64,000 nt of DNA, taken from positions 17,549,229 to 17,613,228 of the forward strand of contig CM060104.1 of assembly GCA_030522415.1 (NCBI GenBank). Direction: 5' to 3'. The stretch's first letter is position 1. Each line of letters opens with the position of its first letter. Shown here piece after piece: positions 1 to 10,640 of this stretch. The position numbers and the translations under genes were made by a program. The stretch is from Channallabes apus (Eukaryota; Chordata; Actinopteri; Siluriformes; Clariidae). The notes beneath the pieces are model-generated. The model was given only the letters and a program-made list of their open reading frames with translations. It was not told the DNA's origin and did not search any database.

Positions 1-195
1 CACAGGGCCATGTAGGTTTGGATTATTTTTCTCGCTAAATAATAAAACCCCTCATTTAAAAACTGCATTTTGTGTTTACTTGTGTTATCTTTGACTAATA
101 TTTAAATGTGTTTGATGATCAGAAACATTTAAGTGTGACAAACATGCAAAAGAATAAGAAATCAGGAAGGGGGCAAATAGTTTTTCACACCACTG
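1..195. mobile_element. Tc1-like transposon, terminal part cut by the window edge
   Basis: The stretch ending 'tttttcacaccactg' just before a TA at 196-197 matches the terminal region of a very common teleost Tc1-like transposon, whose end reads roughly 'aagtgtgacaaacatgcaaa', then 'aatcaggaagg', then 'ttttcacaccactg'. Only the end and subterminal region are present; the body lies outside the window. No coding sequence is visible. The family assignment rests on my recognition of the terminal sequence, and the element may be older and degraded. Confidence 0.7.
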
Positions 196-200
196 TATAC

Positions 201-208
<8 letters not shown>

Positions 209-261
<53 letters not shown>
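209..261. repeat. (AC)n microsatellite
   Basis: About 26 uninterrupted AC dinucleotides. They sit between the end of one Tc1-like element and a truncated second Tc1-like element, so the repeat probably grew at or replaced the junction. Open frames across it, giving Thr-His or Cys-Val runs, are artefacts. Confidence 0.97.
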
Positions 262-263
<2 letters not shown>

Positions 264-264
264 A

Positions 265-680
265 ATGCTGAAGGCTTCCAAAAATGCATTAATCTCCTTT
301 GAACAGTTGATATTGAGATGTGTCTGATATTGAGATGTGTGGTAATTTTTCAGGCTGGTAACTCTAAATGAACTTCTCGTCTGCGGCAGAGGTAGGTTTT
401 GGTCTCGCCCTCCTGGGATGGCCTTCATGAGAGCCAGTTTCATTACGGTGCTTGACGGATACTTGACACTTGACAATACTGTTCTTGCAAGAACTATTAC
501 AGAAAGGCTGACCTCTGTGTTTTAAAATAACAACTAACTGTTGTTTTTGTTATGTAATTACCTAATTCCATATGTGTTATTTTATAGTTTTGTAATCCCC
601 AGTATTGTTGGAGAATGTAGAAAATAAATCACTAAACAAAAACAAAGAAATTTGCAAGTGACCCCAAACTTTTGAACAGT
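265..680 (-). pseudogene. Tc1-like transposase N-terminal remnant with its 5' terminal repeat
   Basis: Read on the minus strand, it starts with a Tc1-type terminal repeat (661-680, 'accccaaacttttgaacagt' on the + strand) and reaches degraded transposase sequence at about 470-265. Recognisable pieces are NETGSHEGHP, a PTSAADEKFI segment (Tc1 usually has a TSAAEDKFI-like run here) and ISISTVQRRL. These belong to the paired-like DNA-binding part of Tc1 transposases. The pieces lie in different frames and an in-frame TAG follows DEKFI, so the gene is dead. The catalytic DDE part is missing; homology ends at the AC microsatellite. Confidence 0.75.
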
Positions 681-1223
681 ACTACACACACACAGGTTTG
701 GACACACCTTCACTCATTCAATGTGTTTTCTTTATTTTGATGAACATTTATATTGGTAGATTCTCACTGAAGGCATCAAAACCATGAATGAACACATGTG
801 GAGTTATGTACTTAACAAAAAAAGGTGAAAAAACTGAAAACATGTTTTATATTCTAGTTTCTTCAGAATAGACACCCTTTGCTCTGATTACTGCTTTGCA
901 CACTCTTGGCATTCTCTCGATGAGTTTCAAGAGGTAGTCACCTGAAATGGTTTCCAACAGTCTTGAAGGAGTTCCCAGAGGTGTTTAGCACTTGTTGGCC
1001 CCTTTGCCTTCACTCTGCGGTCCAGCTCACCCCAAACCATCTCGATTGGGTTCAGGCCCCGTGACTGGGGAGACCTTTTTTTGTTAAGTACATAACTCCA
1101 CATGTGTTCATTCATAGTTTTGATGCCTTCAGTGAGAATCTACCATTGTAAATGGTCATGAAAATAAAGAAAACACATTGACAGATAGATGAGAAGGTGT
1201 GTCCAAACTTTTGAACTGTACTG
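677..1223 (-). mobile_element. Tc1-like internal-deletion derivative with long inverted repeats
   Basis: Both ends share about 150 bp of inverted repeat carrying 'gtttggacacacc', 'atgtgttttctttatttt', 'tagattctcactgaaggc' and 'gagttatgtacttaac'. The outer ends start CAGTAC next to TA. Between them on the minus strand lies the transposase C-terminus: LNPIEMVWGELDRRVKAKGP, then KHLWELLQDCW, followed after a frameshift by GDYLLKLIERMPRV. LNPIE with the following Trp is the region of the third catalytic residue in Tc1 enzymes. Everything upstream in the enzyme has been deleted, so this is a non-autonomous derivative that also carries a frameshift. Confidence 0.9.
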
Positions 1224-1225
1224 TA

Positions 1226-1777
1226 TATATGAGTACATTGGGTGTACCTGCCAAACTTGAGGAAAATGCTGTATTAAAACAATATAAATGAACTGAACGA
1301 TCAGCTGTGATTGAGACTGATGAGCAGTTCAGGCTGGTTTTTTTTGGGTGTTTATATTGCACTAGGCTTACTTAAGCATTAAGAAAATTTTTCAGACAAA
1401 TCCCGCCTTCTGATTTATGATTGGTTAGATCTTACAGTGGGTGCACAGGCAGTATGCGACTTCTACCGTCGCAGCGTATGGCGTCAGCATTTGGGTTTGT
1501 GCGTTTGCTGGCTTTTACCACTGAGTGGCGCTATATAACTATAGACTGACGCCTCAGGCATCAGCTCGTTCTCTCCAGGCTTAATGAGGCGCAGGTCGTC
1601 CACAGCTGCACGTCGTTGCAGATAAAATAAAGTGAAACATTGTAAATAAACGAATTCATAATCACAGTAGTAACATTACAGTACAAATTTATAATTAAAA
1701 TTAAATTCAGTTTTTTAGGATCGAATTTAAGCAACGTAAACGTTGTAAACTGTGTAATTATAGTAGAAAGGCTACGT
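1226..1777. other. AT-rich spacer, no gene seen
   Basis: Unique-looking sequence between the Tc1 remnants and the tandem array. It includes a GC-richer island near 1435-1615 with several CpGs ('cgtcgcagcgtatggcgtc'). No frame looks coding and no known repeat was recognised. Confidence 0.5.
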
Positions 1778-1814
1778 GTAGGGTCTTGTGTCATCTTGGA
1801 GCTTTCATAAGACT

Positions 1815-2530
1815 CATAAGACTCTACTTTTATTTAGGTGCACACACAATGACGAAAAACTTTATGATTTTGTTAAATAAATAAAGTAAACGGGGTTCTG
1901 TATTGATTTTGGTGCGTCAGAAAATGAACCCAAGCTCCGTGTATACTCGCCTCACAGACGTGAAAAATATATACTTATAGAAAGAGAAATATCTGCTTTA
2001 ATATAAACTAATGAAAAAAAAAATTAGATTATGTCATTCGTATGAGAAGTGAATTATAGGCGCGCTCACTGACGACGAGATGACATGATCAGCACAGCCA
2101 AAGGAATCACTACCTTATCAATGAATTATTAAAATGGTCAGAGTGAATTTCCCCCGCTGTTTTAACAAATATTTGAAGTAGATAACAGTAGCCCACATTT
2201 ATAAAAGCATTTTTATTTATATAAAACTATAAATAAAAATAATAATAATAATCCGGCATTTATTATTAGGTGTGCCCGCTGCCAAAGTTCTTCAGTAACA
2301 AACCTATAAAACATGTACATCTGTATGAATAAATTGTTTAAATGTGATCAGTGATTTATGTAAATGACTCAGTTTAGATGTAAGTAAATGCTAGGGACTG
2401 ACATCGGCGTGCGTTTCTCCCAGCGCCGCATAGCGCTTATTTAACACCATTAATATGTGTTTGCTGAAAGAGATATCTAATCTCTCATATCGGCGCGCGC
2501 GTTCATCTGACTTTAGATCAAAACTCGGCA
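1815..2530 (+). repeat. array unit A (about 0.71 kb)
   Basis: Starts with 'gactctacttttatttaggt' and ends after 'gatcaaaactcggcaaa', where the next copy of the same start begins. It has an internal segment ('tatagaaagagaaatatctg' through 'gaattattaaaatggtcag') that the 1.83-kb units lack. Confidence 0.75.
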
Positions 2531-3160
2531 AAGACTCTACTTTTATTTAGGTGCACTCACAATGACGAAAAAACTTTATGATTTTGTTAAATAAATAAAG
2601 TAAACGGGGTTCTGTATTGATTTTGGTGAACTTGAGCGCGTCAGAAAATGAACCCAAACTCCGTGTATACTCGCCTCACAGATGTGAAAAATATATACTT
2701 ATAGAAAGAGAAATATCTGCTTTAATATAAACTAATGAAAAAAAAAATATTAGATTATGTAATTCGTATGAGAAGTGAATTACTGTATAGGCGCGCTCAC
2801 TGACGACGAGATGACATGATCAGCACAGCCATAACCAAAGGAATCACGATCTTATCAATGAATTATTAAAATGGTCAGAGTGAGTTTCCAGCCTGTTTAA
2901 CAAATATTTGAAGTAGATAACAGTAGCCCACATTTATAAAAACATTTTTTATTTATATAAAACTATATAAAAAAATAATCCTGCGTTTATTTTTAGGTGT
3001 GCCCGCTGCCATAGTTCTTCAGTAACAAACCTATAAAACATGTACATCTGTATGAATAAATTGTTTAAATGTGATCAGTAAATGCTCCTTGCTACTGTAG
3101 TGACTGACATCGGCGTGCTGAAAGATCTAATCTCTCATATCGGCGCGCGCGTTCATCTGA
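2531..3160 (+). repeat. array unit B (about 0.63 kb)
   Basis: Closely similar to unit A in the same order, with small indels such as loss of part of the 'gtttctcccagcgccgcata' segment before the 'atcggcgcgcgcg' motif. Its right end runs into a shortened version of the material preceding the 1.83-kb units. Confidence 0.75.
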
Positions 3161-3325
3161 CTTATTATTTCAATTCATACTGTACAGCTGTTAGAATTGG
3201 GGCAATCATAACGAATCAAGAGCCTGTGATTATATTGCATAAATATTATTTTGTACAGACAAATATCTGAATTTTTATTTATTTATTTTTTAGATTTTTT
3301 TTTAAAACAAATCTCTCAAAAATAG

Positions 3326-5160
3326 TAAGATGTATTTTGGTTTTATACTGCAAACGAAAAACGAATCCAGGGTCTTGTGTCATCTTATATTTTGTGTTCT
3401 TTAAATTTGTAGTAGATTTATTAAATGAAATAAATTACACTAAACGGGGTTCTGTATTGTTTTCGGTGAACTTGAGCGCGTCAGAAAATGAACCCAAACT
3501 CCGTGTATACTCGCCTCACAGACGTGAAATATAAGTACTGAAGTACTGTAGATAACAGCCCACATTTATAAAAGCATTTTTTATTTATATAAAACTATAA
3601 AAAAAATAATAATCCTGCGTTTATTTTTAGGTGTGCCCGCTGCCACAGTTCTTCAGTAACAAACCTATAAAACATGTACATCTGTATGAATAAATTGTTT
3701 AAATGTGATCAGTGATTTTGTTTAGATATAAGTAAATGCTCCTTGCTATAGGGACTGACATCGGCGTGCTGAAAGATCTAATCTCTCATATCGGCGCGCG
3801 CGCGTTCATCTGACTTTAGATCAAAGTTAAAGGCGCACACGCAGGATCATGCAAACGTTTCCCCTCCTCTTTCATAAAAAATGAACAATCCGACACGAGC
3901 AGATTTGTTTCAGTCAGAATATTTATCAATCATAAAGAGAGGCGACATATACTTGCTGATTAAACACTGCATTTTTAAAGTGAAAGCGCGCGATGTGAGC
4001 AGCTTTAATTATTGATAATTAAATCATTATTAAATGGTGGACATAAAAAGCAAAAAGAATAATAATATTATTTTGATTATTATTATCATGTTCTTTTGCT
4101 GTTTGAGCGTCTGTGGATTCCAAAATTGACATTTTTACCGTTTTTTAATCACTGAAATGGAAGAGATACTGTACTGTAGAAAGGTTCCTTATCATAACGT
4201 GCCTTGTATTGTTTTTTAATCGCTCGATACACGACCCATCATTTTTAATGCTATTTTACAAAGGGTAAATACACATGGAATAATTTTATTTGGTTTGTTT
4301 ATTTATAAATAAAATTAAAAGTAATTTAAAACAGTGTAGAGTGATTAATAACACTACATGTTATGGTAAGAAAAATCTCATTCTTGCTCATTCTAGTTTC
4401 TCCGAGTGTATACTGTAGGTGAGAACAGCTATTCAGTATCATTTGCATTTGTATGTGTCTGACTTTGCAAAGCACACCTGTAAAACCTGTTTAACAGGTA
4501 AATGCTCCTCGCTGCGCTGTTTGGGGGAGGGGCACGCTAATGACGATTTGGTCAGCTGTGTGAACGCTCGCCCTTTAGATGTTGCGCGCGCACTACACGG
4601 CGAAAAATATGTTAGTATATCATGACTGAAATCATGACTGAAATATATGTTAGTATATCATGACTGAAAAAAGTTTATGTAATTTGTATAAAACGTGGAT
4701 TACTACAGCGCATCCACTCACAGCCGAAACAAAAGACATCAACGGCTCCGCCTATTCAGAGGCTCTGCCTATTCAGTAAAGAAAAACACTACTGTTATTA
4801 TTTCAACTCATACTGTACAGCTGTTAGAATTGGGGCAGGGATATTATGCCAATATTAAATATTATATACGATATTAAATTTCAAGTGAGTTGGGAGTTTG
4901 CAAGGCAGAGAAGGATGCTCTTCGGAGTGAGTTGCGAGTTTGATGAGACGGCATAAATATTTAATACAGCAAATTAAATATTTTGGTTTATATTTTGGTT
5001 TATATTATATGGTTAATGTATTTTGGTTTATATTGCAAACGAATAACGAATCAAGAGCCTGTGATTATATTGCATAAATATTATTTTGTACAGACAAATA
5101 TCTGAATTTTTATTTATTTATTTTTTAGATTTTTTTTTAAAACAAATCTCTCAAAAATAG
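3326..5160 (+). repeat. array unit C, full 1,835-bp unit
   Basis: Runs from 'taagatgtattttggtttta' to the next occurrence of the same start at 5161. Reading C against D block by block I see only seven or eight differences, including T/C near 3343, C/T in 'cagacgtg', one extra GC in the CpG run near 3799, G/A in 'aatcgctcg', and 'gctaatg' versus 'gcagaatg'. Identity is therefore about 99.6%. It also carries 'cgcctattcag' as a short direct repeat and three copies of 'ttttggtttatat'. Confidence 0.93.
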
Positions 5161-6993
5161 TAAGATGTATTTTGGTTTCATACTGCAAACGAAAAACGAA
5201 TCCAGGGTCTTGTGTCATCTTATATTTTGTGTTCTTTAAATTTGTAGTAGATTTATTAAATGAAATAAATTACACTAAACGGGGTTCTGTATTGTTTTCG
5301 GTGAACTTGAGCGCGTCAGAAAATGAACCCAAACTCCGTGTATACTCGCCTCACAGATGTGAAATATAAGTACTGAAGTACTGTAGATAACAGCCCACAT
5401 TTATAAAAGCATTTTTTATTTATATAAAACTATTAAAAAAATAATAATCCTGCGTTTATTTTTAGGTGTGCCCGCTGCCACAGTTCTTCAGTAACAAACC
5501 TATAAAACATGTACATCTGTATGAATAAATTGTTTAAATGTGATCAGTGATTTTGTTTAGATATAAGTAAATGCTCCTTGCTATAGGGACTGACATCGGC
5601 GTGCTGAAAGATCTAATCTCTCATATCGGCGCGCGCGTTCATCTGACTTTAGATCAAAGTTAAAGGCGCACACGCAGGATCATGCAAACGTTTCCCCTCC
5701 TCTTTCATAAAAAATGAACAATCCGACACGAGCAGATTTGTTTCAGTCAGAATATTTATCAATCATAAAGAGAGGCGACATATACTTGCTGATTAAACAC
5801 TGCATTTTTAAAGTGAAAGCGCGCGATGTGAGCAGCTTTAATTATTGATAATTAAATCATTATTAAATGGTGGACATAAAAAGCAAAAAGAATAATAATA
5901 TTATTTTGATTATTATTATCATGTTCTTTTGCTGTTTGAGCGTCTGTGGATTCCAAAATTGACATTTTTACCGTTTTTTAATCACTGAAATGGAAGAGAT
6001 ACTGTACTGTAGAAAGGTTCCTTATCATAACGTGCCTTGTATTGTTTTTTAATCACTCGATACACGACCCATCATTTTTAATGCTATTTTACAAAGGGTA
6101 AATACACATGGAATAATTTTATTTGGTTTGTTTATTTATAAATAAAATTAAAAGTAATTAAAAACAGTGTAGAGTGATTAATAACACTACATGTTATGGT
6201 AAGAAAAATCTCATTCTTGCTCATTCTAGTTTCTCCGAGTGTATACTGTAGGTGAGAACAGCTATTCAGTATCATTTGCATTTGTATGTGTCTGACTTTG
6301 CAAAGCACACCTGTAAAACCTGTTTAACAGGTAAATGCTCCTCGCTGCGCTGTTTGGGGGAGGGGCACGCAGAATGACGATTTGGTCAGCTGTGTGAACG
6401 CTCGCCCTTTAGATGTTGCGCGCGCACTACACGGCGAAAAATATGTTAGTATATCATGACTGAAATCATGACTGAAATATATGTTAGTATATCATGACTG
6501 AAAAAAGTTTATGTAATTTGTATAAAACGTGGATTACTACAGCGCATCCACTCACAGCCGAAACAAAAGACATCAACGGCTCCGCCTATTCAGAGGCTCT
6601 GCCTATTCAGTAAAGAAAAACACTACTGTTATTATTTCAACTCATACTGTACAGCTGTTAGAATTGGGGCAGGGATATTATGCCAATATTAAATATTATA
6701 TACGATATTAAATTTCAAGTGAGTTGGGAGTTTGCAAGGCAGAGAAGGATGCTCTTCGGAGTGAGTTGCGAGTTTGATGAGACGGCATAAATATTTAATA
6801 CAGCAAATTAAATATTTTGGTTTATATTTTGGTTTATATTATATGGTTAATGTATTTTGGTTTATATTGCAAACGAATAACGAATCAAGAGCCTGTGATT
6901 ATATTGCATAAATATTATTTTGTACAGACAAATATCTGAATTTTTATTTATTTATTTTTTAGATTTTTTTAAAAGCAAATCTCTCAAAAATAG
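5161..6993 (+). repeat. array unit D, near-identical tandem copy of unit C
   Basis: Head-to-tail duplicate of 3326-5160. Even the longest chance frame (60 codons starting at 6529) is identical to its partner at 4695, which shows recent duplication rather than protein conservation. The pair could also be a collapsed or expanded assembly artefact. Confidence 0.93.
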
Positions 6994-7160
6994 TAAGATG
7001 TATTTTGGTTTCATACTGCAAACGAAAAACGACCTATAAAACATGTACATCTGTATGAATAAATTGTTTAAATGTGATCAGTAAATGCTCTTTGCTAGTG
7101 ACTGACATCGGCGTGCTGAAAGATCTAATCTCTCATATCGGCGCGCGCGTTCATCTGACT
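6994..7160 (+). repeat. array unit E, truncated
   Basis: Begins like units C and D ('taagatgtattttggtttca'). After 'gaaaaacga' it jumps directly to the later block 'cctataaaacatgtacatct', a deletion of about 300 bp relative to unit D. Unit homology ends after 'gttcatctgactta'. Confidence 0.8.
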
Positions 7161-7281
7161 TAACGTTTCAGCCATTCACACATGCATTGTGCTGTTGTTT
7201 GTACACACTTACACACTTACACACTGGTTGTATAGCGCACTTATGGAATGAATACGATGAGATGACAGAGTGGAGGTTTAA

Positions 7282-7520
7282 TACATCTATCTCACACGCG
7301 GGGCCATAAGTGCGGTTCATTATGATTCGGTGCGAGTTTTGGTGCTGTTATTACGTTTCCATCTTACCACGCAAAAAAATAAACATGTTTAACATGCGGA
7401 AGATCTTCGCGGAATTTTTCACGCGGAAGCATGGAAACGTAATCACAGCGCAAAGACTCGGGGTGAATCATGATCAAGCCTACGGTCACAGCGCGAGACC
7501 GAGCAGGTGCGATAGGGGTA
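7282..7520. mobile_element. palindromic PIF/Harbinger-like MITE, complete copy
   Basis: A 239-bp element flanked by TAA on both sides (7279-7281 and 7521-7523). The two halves are inverted copies: the left half has 'gttcattatgattc' and 'attacgtttccatc', and the right half has their complements 'gaatcatgatcaag' and 'catggaaacgtaat'. The centre is the CpG-rich palindrome 'cggaagatcttcgcgg'. A TAA/TTA 3-bp target duplication is the hallmark of PIF/Harbinger elements; assigning this family to that group is my inference. Partial copies occur at 11283-11390 and 23328-23522. Confidence 0.75.
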
Positions 7521-7523
7521 TAA

Positions 7524-7939
7524 CACACCGCATCTCACAGCGAGTCAAACCGCATACAGTAAGTGAATACTGTAGGGGTATTAAACATTACAATCACACA
7601 GAAACATGAATGGATGCGGGGTTTGAAACTCCCATGGTTATTTTCTCATTTAACTAAATCAAATTTCATAAAAATAAAACGTGTCAAAAGAAAAACCCAT
7701 AAAGTTATGGATAATGGCTAATGATGAATGAAACATATTTTAAACAAAAAGCAGCGAGCAGCTGGACATCGGGACGGGGAGTGTAAGTACGACGCACGCG
7801 CAGGTCTGAGCAGCTCAAGAAGCTCCATAATCTGTTGCCTTGGAAGGCAAAACTTTTATTTATATATATTTTTTAATAACGACCACGGGGAAAATATGAA
7901 AAGGGCTGAAGTTTTAGCTTCAAATCTTCAAGTTTTAGC
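7524..7939. other. spacer between array units, no gene seen
   Basis: AT-rich with a moderately CpG-rich patch near 7745-7810. A second 'ggggta|tta' at 7575-7583 resembles the MITE end but lacks the preceding 'gataggggta' context. No coding frame is supported. Confidence 0.5.
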
Positions 7940-8720
7940 TTTTAACTTCAAATATTTGAAGTAGATAACAGTAGCCCAAACCTGTAACTTTCCATGTAAA
8001 ACAGGTACATCTGTATGAATAAATTGTTTAAATGTGATCATCTGACTTTACAGTAGATCAAAACTCGGCAAAGCGCACTCTTTTCCATTCACACACAGCT
8101 GTTTGTTTATCTTTCATAAAAAATGCTCCCGATATGAGCCGACACGAGCAGCTTTAATTATTGATAATTAAAACATTATTAAATGGTGGAAATAAACAGC
8201 AAAAAGATTAATATTATTCTTTTGATTATTATTATCATGTTCTTTTGCGTCTGTGGATTCCAAAATTCCAAAAAAACAGAGAGTCTGTCTAAACAAAATA
8301 AAACCAATGTTTTCTAACTCATATTTTTTTTTATATACAGTAAACATACAGTAAAACATCATTCATCATTAAAACATCACACAACTGAATCGCAGAAAAA
8401 AATCAGCAAAAATATTATTTAGTACAAGGCAATCTTTGGATCCTTGATGAGACGGCATAAATATTTAATACAGCAAATTAAATATTTTGGTTTATATTTT
8501 GGTTTATATTATATGGTTAATGTATTTTGGTTTATATTGCAAACGAATAACGAATCAAGAGCCCGTGATTATATTGCATAAATATTATTTTGTACAGACA
8601 AATATCTGAAAAAAAAAATAGTTTTTTTTACGACGAATCTCTCAAAAATAGTAAGATGTATTTTGGTTTTATACTGCAAACGAAAAACGAATCCAGAGCC
8701 TGTAATTATATTTATATTTA
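7940..8720 (+). repeat. array unit F, diverged and rearranged
   Basis: Contains in order 'aaatatttgaagtagataac', 'gtatgaataaattgtttaaa', 'gatcaaaactcggcaaag', 'ttcataaaaaatg', 'attattaaatggtgg', 'gattccaaaatt', then after unrelated DNA 'gatgagacggcataaatatt' through 'gtacagacaaatatctgaa'. It is therefore a decayed copy of the same unit with insertions and deletions. Confidence 0.75.
8274..8329 (+). repeat. 56-bp direct repeat, copy 1
   Basis: The segment from 'aaacagagagtctgtctaaa' to 'ctaactcatatttttt' recurs identically at 9061-9116, marking a further duplicated block at the right end of the array. Confidence 0.9.
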
Positions 8721-9060
8721 ATTATGTCATAACTATTATTTTGCACAAATACTGTAAATCTCTGAATAAAACAATGATATTTTATTCACAAATGTAAGAC
8801 AATATTAGCTCGCACTTCGTCTGGCACTGAACCAAAATATAATGTAATGAGAGGCCCCGATTATACTGCATACATCTTTTTTATTGATTTATTTTTTATT
8901 ATCTATTCTGGAAGTTTGCTCTATTTGTTTTAGTTATTTCTATATTTAAATCTTGATGTCTTAAACTCTAACAACTGTAAGTATTGTCGAAATAATTTTT
9001 TTGAAAGCCCTAGTGCTGTTGTTTGCGCTGTTTTCTTTAATAATAACACTAAACAGATAA

Positions 9061-9116
9061 AAACAGAGAGTCTGTCTAAACAAAATAAAACCAATGTTTT
9101 CTAACTCATATTTTTT
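9061..9116 (+). repeat. 56-bp direct repeat, copy 2
   Basis: Identical to 8274-8329, 787 bp downstream in the same orientation. The sequence between the two copies is only partly array-like. Confidence 0.9.
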
Positions 9117-9120
9117 ATAT

Positions 9121-9536
9121 TTATAGTTTTACATGTTTGTTGGATGTGTAAATTATCATAATTGTAGTATTACTTTGCTACAACATATTGTTTTGACTTT
9201 ATTATGACTTAAGCTCTGAATATATTTAAAAACCGATACGACGGAAAATGTCAATTTGCGCCACCTGGCGGTCATTTCACGAATTATTTTGAAATGCTCC
9301 TGGTTTATTTCGGCCGCTGCCGCGTTTCCACGGCGGTGAGTGCGACGGTAATGAGCAGTCTGGTTGTCACACCACTGTAACTGGCTATGAATGGGGAAGA
9401 CCAAGAGACTCAAGGGCTCATTAGCTCCTTGCATTTGGTGAGTGATGTCAAAGTGCAAGGCTAGTAAAAGCACCTCAGCACTCAGTTCACCTGACCCTAT
9501 TGTTTTGAAAGCAATGGCATGTGGGGTATTTCAGTC

Positions 9537-9576
<40 letters not shown>

Positions 9577-10380
9577 TTACACGTCACACTAGATTCAGAC
9601 GATGTTGCGTTGTACGTCACACCTTAGTGAGCCTAGAATGCCCGGGTGCTACTTAAAAGCAGACAGTGAAGTGGTTTATTGTTAGACTGGTGGGTTCAGT
9701 GTGAATTACCAAATGTGAAAGGGTGGTGTATTAAGGGGGTTGTATTTACAATTTTTTTGTTTTGTAGTGCAATTTTTGCATGAAAGTGCCTTTTCTCTCA
9801 ATCTCCCTTGCCCTTCTGACTTGCCCCTAACTGGATCAATAACCAGTTATTAACCAGAGAGAAAAGTGAATGCAAGTGTATATAATTTTACCATTTCCTC
9901 AGCTAGTCAATAAATTATTTTTCCTTTCCCATTTTGTGCTGTTTTTTCTTCAGCTGAGTGTTAACCAGTCCAGAAAGTGACAGCGCCATTCACCAAGGCA
10001 TTTCATCTAGCATTCCTCAGACATGCAGGTTCGTCCTGGGAGACCGAGAAGATTTTTCTACTCTTGTCAAAAGATGTGAATGATAAAACTACAAAAGTAC
10101 AAATTCTGACACTCAGTCAGTCAATTCCTTAAATCACCATAACAAAGAAGTAACTTCAGTCACCACAGTAAATAACCAAAGCAGGAACAAAAGCTGAACA
10201 AATAATAAACTGAAATTCATAATTGCCACAAAGCTCTTAACAGGTTTAACCTCATTTCCAGCTGCAAGCTAAAGGATTATCAGATCAATAAATCCTCAGG
10301 TTCTCTCTTATTGGAACACTCAGGAGGATGGCGAAGGTGCAAACAAGGGCCAAACTGATTTCCAGTGAACTACAAATAAA
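9121..10380. other. no gene seen; contains a (TA)n tract
   Basis: AT-rich DNA. A (TA)17 run lies at 9539-9572. I looked for a long terminal repeat around 9600-9960 ('gtcaataaattatt' could be a polyadenylation context) but found no matching partner copy, primer-binding site or internal coding, so nothing is claimed. Confidence 0.5.
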
Positions 10381-10640
10381 AATGGATGCTCTCATTAGCT
10401 GCGTGAGCTGCCCAGCCTTTAGCTCATTGCCAGTCAATTAGAAGCAAACAGGCCGCAATGCAAATGCAAAGGGGAACAAAAAGATTCATATTGGTGTCAT
10501 TAGTCTCACTCCTGAACTCTCTCCAGCTCAATAACCGACACATGAGCCATTAGGACATTATCTCCTATCTAATATGGGAAAACGTTAGACATCGCAGAGA
10601 TTAATCATGTAGCTCAGCACAGTTCTTATAGCATTCTGGA
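10381..10640. promoter_or_regulatory. candidate conserved non-coding element (enhancer-like)
   Basis: A repeat-free block of balanced base composition, rich in developmental-factor core motifs: an ATGCAAAT octamer in 'gcaatgcaaatgcaaagg', several ATTAG/CTAAT homeodomain cores ('gtcaattagaag', 'atctaatatggg', 'gattaatcatg') and 'gaacaaaaag'. It stands out from the AT-rich repeats on both sides. This is inference from composition only; conservation cannot be tested here. Confidence 0.22.

Larger units (their letters stand above)
1778..9120. repeat. complex tandem array of related AT-rich units
   Basis: The same sequence blocks recur in the same order and orientation. 'gtgtatactcgcctcacag' appears near 1940, 2664, 3504 and 5338. 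'gtgtgcccgctgcca' appears near 2271, 2998, 3632 and 5467. 'tctctcatatcggcgcgcg' appears near 2481, 3132, 3784, 5617 and 7131. 'gcagctttaattattgataa' appears near 3999, 5830 and 8149. Units differ by large internal deletions, with period about 0.65-0.72 kb at the left end and 1.83 kb in the middle. No transposase-like protein could be read. It may be a young complex satellite or a tandemly amplified non-autonomous element. Confidence 0.85.

Noticed and set aside
162..302. Open frames through the AC microsatellite on both strands
   Set aside because: Dinucleotide repeats are open in several frames and encode only TH/CV runs; the real content is Tc1 remnants.
4695..6711. A 60-codon frame conserved exactly in two places (4695-4877 and 6529-6711)
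   Set aside because: Identity is explained by the 1.83-kb tandem duplication; no sign of coding constraint.
3326..6993. CRISPR-like or regulatory meaning of the regularly repeated blocks
   Set aside because: Repeat units are hundreds of bases to 1.8 kb, without short repeats separated by unique spacers, and this is animal DNA.
9156..9473. 105-codon minus-strand frame
   Set aside because: No domain or coding-type codon bias; lies at the edge of the repeat array.
9576..9990. Possible solo LTR of a retrotransposon
   Set aside because: Some LTR-like wording but no TG...CA termini with matching flanking duplication and no second copy in the window.
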